Shown piece after piece: positions 50,883 through 62,700 of a DNA stretch of 64,000 bases. Each line of letters starts with the position of its first letter. Position 1 is the stretch's first letter. Origin of the DNA: Cruorifilaria tuberocauda (Eukaryota; Nematoda; Chromadorea; Rhabditida; Onchocercidae); assembly GCA_013365365.1 (NCBI GenBank), contig JABVXU010000002.1:536001-600000 (forward strand), read 5' to 3'. Under the pieces are notes generated by a model. The model was not told the origin of the DNA and did not search any database. It saw nothing but the letters and a program-made list of their open reading frames with translations. A program made the translations under genes and the position numbers.

Positions 50883-52006
50883 TGCTTATATATTAATCGA
50901 TGTATTATTTCATCAGTTTGTATAATTATGATACTTGATAAATTGTATCAGCCAATGCTTCTGTGCAATACCATTATTACTCCAAATTTCTTTGTAAGTA
51001 TTGTTCAAAATGTTTACGTCACGTAAAATATCACTTGAGAGAATTCTTATAAAAAATCCCAGTTATATATGTACATTCAATATCACATTTTAATATTACG
51101 ATTTTATTTTAATTCGAAATGAAGGTAAAAGTAACGATAAAAATAGAAATGGGAGAATTCACAAAAATAATGTATAAATTTAATTGAAATATGCCTCAAT
51201 GCTACTTTTGCTTTTTTTTTCAGTATTTTCATGAATTGAAAAATATTTTTGCAGATTTTAGGCGTTAACAGTTTCCTGTAATTAATTGATCTTAATGACA
51301 TATATCTTCAGTGACTATTGTGTGATGGTACTGTGCTCAATGGAAGACTTTTCAGAATTTTTTAAAGGAAATAAGAACTTTTGCGCTTGCTAATTTAGTG
51401 AGGCGCTATTGCGCTTTTGCATCGCATTGTTTCACCTAACAAGAAAAAGTCTGAACGAGTGCAAATTGCTCAGCTTTTCAGACATATCGATATATCTTTT
51501 CATTATAATATTTGTATGATTCAGGCATCTTTTATTGGCTTCCAAAATTGTTTTTTAGTTTCTTTTGTTGAAATGAATTGCAAAACTACCAGAGCATTTT
51601 AGTAAGAAAGACAGAAGGACAGTATAAGCTAAGCTCTGAGTAAACTTCTCACTAATATGCATCCCAATGATTCTTAATTAAGACCATGGAGATTGAGTAG
51701 AATGGATTTAAATCAATAACCAAACTTGCACCTGGTTCAAAATTTAAATAATGGAAGAAATGGAATTACACATAATTTTGGGGAAGAGTTGTCAGTGAGG
51801 GTTATCATAAAGTTAGTCCCGAGATATTCACTAACTTTTTCTGCTATTGAACTGAAATTAATATTTGTGAACTACGACAAAAAAGTCGTGCATAAAAAAA
51901 ATCAAAATTCAAATTTCATTCATTAAAAATAGTCTTTTAAGTGATAAATGTTGTTACAACAATTTATGATATGTTTATAATAAAATTTTCTCGCTTTCAC
52001 AAAAAC
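50883..52006. other. Intergenic, no gene seen
   Basis: AT-rich. Short ORFs here have no domain signature. The first copy of a 21-base repeat lies at 51661-51681. Confidence 0.5.
51661..51681 (+). repeat. 21-base direct repeat flanking a gene, copy 1
   Basis: Exact match to 52660-52680. The pair brackets the small secreted-protein gene at 52007-52536, about 1 kb apart. Confidence 0.75.
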
Positions 52007-52536
52007 TTAATCATGAGGTTCAGAGAATTTCGGATGCGTTCCCATTTTCTGCAACAATTTGGAAGCTTCACTGATACTGGTCTTAGCAGCGGTAAGTGTC
52101 TCATCTTCGGTGTCGTTCAATTCCTTCTCGACTTCTTCCACTTCCTTCGAGAATTTCGTCATTTCATGACGGCAAAGCTGACTGCTACCCGATGCGCCTG
52201 TTATTTCCGCTTGTCTTTTCGCCTCATTAAATATCTCGAGTATTATAGCTAGTCCGGACACTCTTGCGTGTAAGTGGGGATATCGTTCTTTATCAATGAG
52301 CTGAGCTGTTTGTTGGAAGATACTAGTCATTGCTTTCATATACATTTGACATCTATCCTGAAATATTCGTGAAGTTCATCAATCTTTTTCTGCGATTCTA
52401 TGAAGAAGACTGCTAACAAAGCTTAAAACTTGACGGGTGGTAATAAAAAGGAATTTATACTTGCCGGTGAAGGTGGACTCGATTGAACATGACTGATGAA
52501 TAGAACGCTAACAACAAAAGTTAATGCCAAATGCAT
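52007..52536 (-). CDS. Small secreted helical protein, unrecognised
   Basis: Two minus-strand exons, 52536-52465 and 52357-52007, give 140 residues. Exon 1 encodes a clear signal peptide (MHLALTFVVSVLFISHVQS) followed by SPPSP. The mature protein is rich in charged and Ala/Leu residues and predicted helical (KEVEEVEKELNDTEDETLTA), with only two cysteines (RCQ and QLCRHE). I do not recognise a family; the layout resembles small secreted helical proteins common in parasitic nematodes. The exons join in frame only if the intron begins GCAAGT at 52464. The GT four bases further on gives an immediate stop. A 97-base piece of exon 2 is copied at 53716-53812. Confidence 0.7.
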
Positions 52537-52659
52537 TGATAACTGCTGTAATCATTAACAATAATTATTACCGATAATGAAATCTTGCAGCTTACAATAT
52601 TTTTTATTTCTTTAAGAAGAAAAATAGATGAGTTAGTAATTACTCATTCCCACTCATAT

Positions 52660-52680
52660 ATCCCAATGATTCTTAATTAA
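52660..52680 (+). repeat. 21-base direct repeat flanking a gene, copy 2
   Basis: Exact copy of 51661-51681, upstream (minus-strand sense) of the secreted helical protein gene. Confidence 0.75.
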
Positions 52681-53715
52681 AACAAGAAAGTTTGAATCAA
52701 ACATGCCACATCATATATATCCCAGTCATATATTCAGAATCGAAGACAATGAAACTACGTATCATTTTCAAGCTTCTGAATGACTCCTCTGACCTATTTT
52801 GGAGCGCCTGCTAACAGTATTGGATATTATGTGAAACAGAAGAAAGACGTGTCTTATAAAATTGACGCTGAACTATTAACTAATTTTTTGTTATAATAAG
52901 GCAGTATTTATATAATCAAATGTGATACCTTTTGTGAATATAACAAAAGGACGTCCGTAAAAGCCAAAGTTTAATCTCATTCATACAAAAATAATTTTTC
53001 AATATCATTACAAAATTTATGATATGCTTGTATCGGAATTCTTTTGTTAAAAGTTTATTCATGCAACTGCGGAATTTGACTTTACGCTTCCAACAATGCC
53101 AAGCGATTTGCATAGATGTCGTTGCATTTTCACAGTAGAAAAGTATTCTCAACACATATTTGAATTCCACAAAGCTGAATATAATTTTTGGTTTTTGAAC
53201 TCAAGTTTTCAAATTAAAATTTTCACATTCATCAACAATTCTATCTGTGAAAGATTTAACAGTTAAAAATTCAGCTTCACACTACTTTATTATATAAAGT
53301 AAACCCCTTACATACAATTAAATCTCAAATAAATGAACATAACGCATTATATCGGTCTTGCCAATTCGCCTTATTGGCACATTTTGATTATTTAGTTTTT
53401 TCGCGACATCTAGACATTATTATATTCAATCATTTATCAAGACTTCGCACTCATCATCCTTTGAAAACGGACTGAATAGAAAACTTACATCACCAATGTT
53501 AGGCCGTATCTGTTCTTATGATGCATGCGTTCTTAATATCATGTGTCACGGAAACTAGATGCACCGAGATGGATGACAAGTTAGATGAAAAAAGCGTTAA
53601 AGCATAATATTATTGTAGCATCGATTAAACTGGTAGATAAACACTGAAATAGAACGAAATTGATGGTGCTGAAATCGATAATACTAAGTTTGCCAGAATT
53701 CCAGAATTTACAATA

Positions 53716-53812
53716 CCTTCGAGAATTTCGTCATTTCATGACGGCAAAGCTGACTGCTACCCGATGCGCCTGTTATTTCCGCTTGTCTTTTCGCCCCACT
53801 AAATATCTCGAG
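53716..53812 (-). pseudogene. Partial copy of the secreted-protein exon
   Basis: 97 bases identical to 52144-52240 except two substitutions. The similarity stops abruptly at both ends. It has no start, no splice partner and no flanking coding sequence, so it is a recent duplicated fragment and not a gene. Confidence 0.9.
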
Positions 53813-56324
53813 GATTGATAGTATTCGAAGTGATAACGGAAATCGATGATGATTATCTGATAATATCTGAGCTATTGGTATCAAAATCTATCGCACCATA
53901 AGGGCAGCAATGGACTTGTTGTACCCAAAAAATGGCTGTAATAGCGAGGTTGTCACCTTGCACGAACCTTTCCCATACGTCAGCTAAGATTTCCACCAAC
54001 TGGTTTCGTGACTGGTTAACGTGTTCATGACTACAGAATAAGTATGTTAGTTGGTCTTTTTTCTACTGCAATGTTTGCTGTGAATCACGTATTTACGTAC
54101 TTAACTACTCACTTCTGAGTACTTTCGTCAATATTTTACGATTTAATTTATTAGGATTTCTTCTACGATTATTCAAGCGATGATCTAATTGGTAGCACTC
54201 TTTTTTTTGAAGAGAATTTAGTAAATTTGATATGAATGATTCTAGTATGAGCTATTTGTTGCAATGGAAGAAAAAGCTCCTTTATTTTGCTGCTGAATTC
54301 AATATAGATCAACTCTTCTCTCCATATTATATATCATCATTTATAAGTATTTCTGTTTTAGAGTAGAGGAATACACTCAGAGATTTAATAATTGTTTGTA
54401 GATATTTTTCATTTGAGCGCGAATATTTTAAAAATTGACTCATTAGCAAGGCTTAGTATTAATCAATGATCCAGTTCATGACAATTTTCCAACTTTTTTA
54501 TTTCTAGCTAAGCTTTCATATTGTTAGTTTTATTATATGATTTGTAAAACCTGCTTCGTGCATAAATAGATAGTTACGAGGGAACTAGTGAGGAAAGCGA
54601 TGCAACCAATGCTTTACGAGAGTTGAATTATCTAGTGTGCATTTTGCCATAAATTGACCGGATGAGTTATTCAATATTTTATTCTGCCAATCAATGATTT
54701 ACATGAATTTCCTCACTTTTTAATAAAGGAAAGAGATCGCCCATTTTTAACGCATCTTTTCTAATATATTATATCGCTTTATTTTCTCTTAACCTTGGAT
54801 AATTTTTATTGTTTGTCTCTTTTAGATGCAATTCAGATGCGTTTAACCTTATCAGGTATTAATGGTTGGATTAAAACTCTACAATGCTATCAGCGTGACG
54901 TTAATCAATAGTTACAATACATGGTATCGAACGTCAATTTCGATTTTTCATCACGTTCGCTTTATATTACGAATATGTCAGTCTTCATGTTTCTTGCTTT
55001 TCCGTTTATTTCGAACAAATACTGTATGTTTGTACTGCGATATTTAGTCCACTTATTGATTGTTTTCAATTCTCCTTTATAAGTGATAAAATGTGTAGCA
55101 TACATACCTGTTCAAAACATTTTTGTTTTTCAATTTCTTCACACAGTTGTTTCAGCAGCGTTTGGCATAAGATATATTATAGAATACGTGTAAGTGTAAA
55201 GTAATGGACTTGATGTATATATGTAAGAGCTTTTTGTACCGTTAATGGAAATTCGTTCTAGATGTTTGAGCAAAATGAATAATTTCATGACTAATCGTGT
55301 ATCGTCATGAAAGATTATAATCACTACACTTGTTTTTTTATCCATAAATAGTTTGCATTTCTTGCTCAAAACTGGGATATTACCTGAAGTAATTTGAAAA
55401 AACTTAAATGATGCTGAGCACTCTTTTCTTTCTTACTCCCATTATTCGATGAAAGGTAGAGAGAGAGAGGGACATACCTATTGTAATGGCTAAAGCTTAA
55501 ATTTTTTAATTTTTCACTTCAGTTGTTTTTCCAAAGAACATCCTCACTTTCAGATTATTTTTAAAGATTATTGGAACTTTTAAAGTGCTTTTATGTTTTT
55601 GGAACGTTATTATGAACCTTGAAAAAACAACTTTTTATCCGCGGTTTATAATCATGAGATTATAAAAAGCTGTGAAATCATTAGATCAGATATTGGAGAA
55701 GTGGTATTCTTTGTGATATAGGGATGTCATTTTTTTCATCAACATTATCATTGTCGTTTTTCATCTGTAACATCAATTTTACTGAATTTATTTCCCAGAA
55801 CATGTTGATATTTTCGTTGACATTTTTCATTTAGACACTTTTGTTAGCCTATGATATTTTAAGGATGAGATGGTAAGTAATGAGAATAACGTGTCTTTTT
55901 ACAAAACGAAATGTTAAAATATTGAAATCTTGAACAAATTCCAATGAAAATTGACTGGTAATCGAGGCTTTCTTTGCTGGCTATCACATCACTAGATTGA
56001 AGTCTTTGGCAACAAATATTATGAACAATGAAATTTGACTCTGCTTGCATAGATTAATGATCAAGATTATTGTATATTATTTTTGTTGAGTCTTATTCTT
56101 TTGTATACCTATTATAAAACTTTCCAATTTTTCTGAATCGTTTATCCCACTACGATTAGAAATGATTGATTCAGCCAATAACTATATTTTATTTTAATAT
56201 CAGTTATCGGTCTTTTTAATTCACTCTTGTTAACAAGTATATGTATAACACATACATGTTTCTATATCCTACATCTGCTTAGTTATTGGAAAACAAAATT
56301 TCTGACAATACGGCTGATTGCTAC

Positions 56325-56356
<32 letters not shown>
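56325..56356. repeat. TA dinucleotide microsatellite
   Basis: A run of alternating A and T of about 30 bases, followed by a short TG/TA stretch. Confidence 0.85.
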
Positions 56357-56360
<4 letters not shown>

Positions 56361-56710
56361 ATATAAATTTAGTTAGTTATTTGAATTTTATCAGTATTGT
56401 AAGGCGAAGGTGCGTGAAAGCGAATATGATTAGGACAGAATGTACTATTTTATGCTTGTGAGAATCGTGATCGTAAACAGTCACTGGAAACTTCTTAACC
56501 TTATTTTTCGATTGAATTAAGACAACGATAACACTTTAGTTCATAACTTGCTCCATTAATAGTCCAATCACATAATTTCATTTAAGAAATTTTTTCGAAT
56601 TTTTCCATAATTACTGGTTTTTCATCCGTTGTGTTTGTTGTCATATTTTCAAGTGCAACTCATTTGTACATTTTTATTGCCAGCAGAAATTTACTGTTCT
56701 CAATTTCAGA

Positions 56711-59700
56711 ATGAATTTATTGGCCCAATTTTTTAGTATTGTTTTGCTGTACATCCAAAGAAATCCTTACGTCGGTGCACAGGTTGGTTGCGAAGCCAAC
56801 TTAAAATTCTAGATGTAAAAAAGAAATTTATAAATATTATTTGTATTTTTCGTATAGTATAATGCGGTGATAAAATAATAGAGCTAACGTGAAAATCAAG
56901 ACTGATTACGATGATATAAACATAGCTTGCAAATATAGCTACTAAATTTTCTGTTAAAGAGAAATTATATTTGAATTTTTTCCAAATTTGCAGCACCTTT
57001 TTTTGTTAAGGATTTTGAGAGACAATTGTTGGGAAACTATTGCTTTCCGGTAGCGTTTCTGCAACATATCTAATATTTTTCAGATACAAGAAAATCAAAT
57101 TGATGCACAAGCTCAGCAGAAAGGTGTGTTGTTTCTGTATAATGTCAAAACGTACAGTTTCTCAGTCTCAGTTTTTCATTTTTTTAGTGTTTGGATCTCA
57201 ACAATCACAAGTACCACTACAATTACAAAATGCTCAGCGGATGCTACAGCAATTGTACGTTCATGTTTTGATTTTCTCCAGTTTCTCTTTCAGCTGTTGT
57301 TTTCTTGGAAGTTGCATTTCTTCCCTTAGCTTTAGTATTTAAATTAATATTTGAAGCTGGGATTTATTATCTATGTTACTTTAAAATCTCTTTTGATCGT
57401 ACAGATACGGAGGGTTTCATTGCTTCTGTGCAGAATTGAGTATCCACATAAAACATGGCAAATGTTATTGCAGTAAAAAAATCGTTTATTAAATGGTTGT
57501 AAATTTCGTAGGCAAAAGTCTGTATATCTCTTTGGTGAAATACCTTTGATAATCTTGATTTAATAGGCCGGTGAATAGTCAACAGCAAGAACTGGATACA
57601 TCTAAGAAACATTTGACAGATTATGAAGAATGCAAGGAGGATATACATAAATATTGCATTCGCCCTGGAATAGAACTCAAAAGTGATATGTCGATGTTGG
57701 AATGCCTTCAGGATGTTAAATTAAGCGAAACGGAACTTCTTACTGCTCCGTGTGAACATCTCGTTTGGAATTTCAAAGTAAGTCATATCTCCATTCAGGT
57801 TTTAAAGCTGTTATCGAGTATTGCTGGGGCATCAATATGGTAGGATAGCATTTTTCACTTTATTCAGTTATGAAATTTTCACTATAATTTAAAGAATCGA
57901 GTTGAAACTTCAGGTAAATTTGACTCAAGATGATCAGTTTCGGCAAGCATCGAAACTTTTTTGCAAGGACGAAATGGTGGCTAATCCAGATTTAGCTCGA
58001 TGTGCAGAAGCAATGGAACCTGGTCATGCGCTCTCATGCTTCATTGATTTCATATTAAATTTACCGAAGGAATCGAGATGTTTCCAATTTTTAGGCAAGT
58101 TTGATCTTTTTTCTACCGATCTAGAGGGAGCCAATTTTTTTATTCCTATATAATTTTAAGCTGCTAAAACTTTCATCATTTTGTAATAAACACTTTATAA
58201 TGGAGTTCTTTATTACTGTGTTTTTTTAATGTACAAAGGTTTTTCAATCTGTTTTGAATTACATGTTCTTCATTTTTTGTATTTCAATATATGAGCGAGA
58301 AATGAAATGATGGGGATGGAATGTGTTGCTTTGGATATAAGCTGGCTAAAATTAAAGACACTGGTTTCTGCTATATTTTCATTTCAGATCGCTCTGCTAG
58401 ACTTGCCTTCTCTGACTTTCGTGTTGTTGGTCCATTTGTAGCAGTGTGTAAAAATACAATTCAAAGGCTTCAGTGTGGGACATTAACTCCACCATCTGCA
58501 CATGCTAAAGTTCGAGTGCCACATTCCCAAGGTATCCTTTTCCTTTCATTAATATTGTTTAGTTTCGTCGAAGTTTCATCGGAATTTATGTCATTAAATT
58601 TTTATTTTGTTTACTCGCGAAATATTTAATAGTTTACAGGTCATACGCTGGAATGTTTGATAAGTAAAATTTATCAGGCACAACAAAAAGATCCAAAAAC
58701 AACATCAGTTGTTGACGAAGCATGTCAACATGAAATTATGCGAATAGCCGAATTACAAACAGAAGATTTCCATCTTGATAGGCCACTCTATTTTGCATGT
58801 CGCGAAGACCGGGAGGTAACTAAATTGTTTCATTTTTTTATTATTTTCATTTACTTCACTTATTATTCCATTATTCAATAGTAATCAGTCTACAAGGCAA
58901 TGATTTTTTAGAAATTTTGCAAAACCGTCCAATCAGGACAAGGAAAAGTATTAGAGTGTTTGCTTATTCATCGAACAGATCCGATGATGGAGCCAGAAGT
59001 ATGTGTCTCTGATTATTTTTCAGGAATATGAGATAAAAAGCTGGATATTATTGGAAAATTTTTGTCATTTTTCAAATAAAGTTACTTTAGTTAACAGTTT
59101 TTAATTTATAATCAAAAATAATAAGAGATATACTCATTTGTCATTCCATCAAGACATTTTTATGATCTAATAACTCATGTTTTTTTTGTCAATGGCATAG
59201 GCTGTTTTGAGTAAGTCAGTTTATAATTAATATTTTGTAGAGATGTTTTATTACAGTGCTCGAGGCTTTTGGCGGAACGAGCTAACATGATGGGACAGAA
59301 TTACCGGTTATCACACCCACTGCTTGGTGGTTGTGCAACAGAAATGAAGGATTTCAGTTGTGCACCGTCAGCATTATTTTCCGGCTCTCCGAATTTTCAT
59401 CTAAGTTGGGTACTTCTATGTCTGGAAAATGCGGCACATGCAAATCCTAATAAAGTGTCCAAAAAATGTCAACATGAAATGGTTTCGCATCGTAAAATGA
59501 TGATGAACGAATTTCGATTAAGTCCGGAAGTTGTTCTGACTTGTGGCAGAGTAAGTTGTGGAGTTTTATCTTTTTACTTTTTTGAAAACATTTTTAAATT
59601 TATTTCAGAACTACAGTCAGCCAGTTATTAATTTCATTCTTCCTATCTGAGAAACATCTTACAATCTATTCAATTGTTTCAATCGTACAGGAAATAGATA

Positions 59701-62700
59701 TGTTCTGTAGTCCGAAGGGTGATATTGAGGCAGAAGGTCGAACTCTACACTGCCTATTGAGCCACGCGCAAGAGCGTAATGAAAATCAAAAACTTGGTCC
59801 GCAGTGTATGCAAGCTTTGCAAACTGTCATGAAGGTTACTGTTGTTTCATTTCTGTATCTTTTCATACTTTTTCGTATGACTGATTAATTAATAGAAAAA
59901 AATGATTAATAACTTTTTTTTAAGATCACTAATATTTATTTTTTGGGTCACAGTAATCTTTGTACTAATCCAATTGTTCATTGACAGGTCGCTGACGTTG
60001 GTTCTAATTACAAAGTAGATGAAGTTTTATATGCCAGCTGCAAAGAATTAATTGATGGTAAGTTTATTAATATATGTCTAATTCAACATATCTTCCATTA
60101 GAAAATTCTATTTGAATGTTTTACCAATCTTATCATAAAATCACTGTGTCACTCATAATCGAACGCGTAAAATAATCGTGAGAGACACTTTTTAAAAACA
60201 AACTATCGGAATTCTACAATAATTTATAAACGTTGTTGTTGCCTCTAACGTTTTTCAATTAGACATTCCAGAAAATGACCAGAACATCAGCAGTGTTTAT
60301 TTGTTGTAATGTTTTGGTTAAAATAGTGTTTGTGTTGAGTGTGTATATGTTAGGCTTTGTTAAATTTTATTTTATCATGGTTCTTTAGTATAGCTTTGTT
60401 AAACTTTATTTTTTTTAGTATAGCTCTTATGTCTTCTTGTTTATGCATAATTTAGTTGTAATCCAGGTCCATGTGCAATGGATGCTCAATCAGAAGCGAA
60501 TACTTTGGGCTGTTTGATGAAGCATATGGATTTTGACATGCCAAAGGAATGTGAACAGCGACTTTTGGAAGTGCAGTACTTTATCTCTCGCGATTGGACG
60601 CTTGATCCACAACTTTATTTAGCATGCCATGAAGACGCTGTTTCCAAGTAACACTGAAAATAGAATTCTAAATTTAGTAGTTATTACTGACCAAAAACCG
60701 ATTTTTATTCAAGATATGATTTATAGCGTAACTTTTCAAATGTTTTTCAAGGTGTTCTGCTAGTGCTAATTGGCATCAGCAATTGAATAAACAAGGACCG
60801 GATCCTGGACCAATTATACTTGCATGTCTCTATCGTGCAGCCTACAATGATCAGAATCCTGTAATTCTTCTATTTTTTCCTTTCTTTCTTTAGCACTGCA
60901 TAGTTATGCCTTAAAAATATAAACTTTTCCACTACAGCTCAAACCTGACTGTGCCGCAAATGTTCGTCGTGCATTGCGTACTCGTGCAGTACGCGTAAAT
61001 TTGATACCAGATATCGAATCTTCTTGTCGCGAGGCTCTATCAGAGTACTGTTCTACCGATGTGAAACCCACTCAGGTATGCATCTTTATCTTTTTTTCTT
61101 GAAAAAAGTCCGGCAGTTCAAATGAAGGTGACATAAGGTTTGCTAGATGTCGTGTAGTTTTATTTCCATTAGAAGTGTAGATTCCTGATGGCAAAAGCAC
61201 TACAAAGATAGTAGAGCAAATATCAGCTCTTAGAAATCTCTTAATATCCTTGTTATCATAGACAATCTAACCAGTGTTTTTTAGATGAGGTAGCTTTATA
61301 GGATGGGTAATGATGATGATTATATGTTTCTATTATCTGACCCGAATTAGAAAATTTCTAAATGATTAAACAGTCTTTTTTTCTTGGTGATGATAACCGA
61401 TCCTAAGCCATTGTTTAGATGTATTTTTTGATCTACAAATTTGCAAAAAAATTAAAATCATTCCCTTTTTCAGGAAATGAAATGTTTGCAAGAATATTTC
61501 CAGCAGGACATGTTTAAAAAAAAATACAGCGAATGTTCCGCTGCTGTAGGTGATTATACGAAAATGATGGCTAAAGATACTGCTCTAAATCAGGCGCTTA
61601 CAAAAGCTTGCAGACCTGTCATTTCGAAGTATTGTCAGGTAAGAATTTCGCTCAATTTAGCAGAAGGAGATTGTTGAATTCTTTTTTATGTTTTTTATTT
61701 TACTAGTAGTCGAAATTAGGAGTAATTTTTACGCGATCTATACATAAGAACTAATGAAATTGGGCAGAAATTCAAATTTGAATATTGGAATAATATGCTA
61801 TTCGAGTTATGTAATTGCTGAATTTGCTCATGCGACAAAAAGGTTTTACTTAGCCTAGCAGAAATAAGTCGTAATACTCTTAACCCAGACCGCTCATAAT
61901 TTTATGTAAATTTATTGTAAGTCACAGTGATGAAATTTCTTTCAATCAAATAATTTGATATTTCAGCAACACATTAATGAAGACATCGATCACGGCGATG
62001 TATTGGAATGTTTGCTGGATAACAAAGGGCGGCCGGAAATGACTTCCAAATGTCGTTCATATGTCAATCACTTTGAGCTTATTACTTTGCGTGACTTCAA
62101 ATTCGATGAACGTTTCGCACAGTACTGCTCAAATGATATTAAGAAGTACTGCACGGAAATCAACACCGACAAGTAATCCTTTTTTTATAAATTTGTGTAA
62201 TTGCATTAAAGATTTTAAAATCCAAAGCATGAAGTAAAAATTCTAATTTCTTCAATTTTCATTGCAATTTTGATTTGCTTTTTAAATGTGTTTGGAGTCC
62301 GTACTTTCGCTTCTTTCTGGAGCGATATATATTAATTTTTAAGTTTTATTATTTCTTTTCGTTAGTCATTCCTTTGGTAAAAAATTTTCTATGGATCCAA
62401 AAGATTTTCTGCTTCTCAGAAACAAAGCCCCATACGAAAAGTTTAATCTAAGAACAATATTTTATTATGCAATGATGACGATGATCTTAATGATGGGAAA
62501 GTAAAATGCAGAGATTGTTGAATCAGTGTCATGATTTGATGTACTGAAATATACAGTATCGAATCAATATTTGCTTGTTTATTGTTCCATTTTTGTTGAA
62601 CTGTTTAGAGCTGAAATAATTCGTTGTTTGTCAACAGTTATGTTTGAACACAAAGTGTTGGGAACACAAGATGACTTGGAAAAAGATTGTAAAAAATATT

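Larger units (their letters stand above)
52681..56710. other. Intergenic with a gene-fragment copy
   Basis: About 4 kb without a recognisable gene. It holds the partial exon copy at 53716-53812 and a TA microsatellite near 56.33 kb. Short ORFs (52916-53170 on -, 54862-55047 on +) have no support. Confidence 0.55.
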
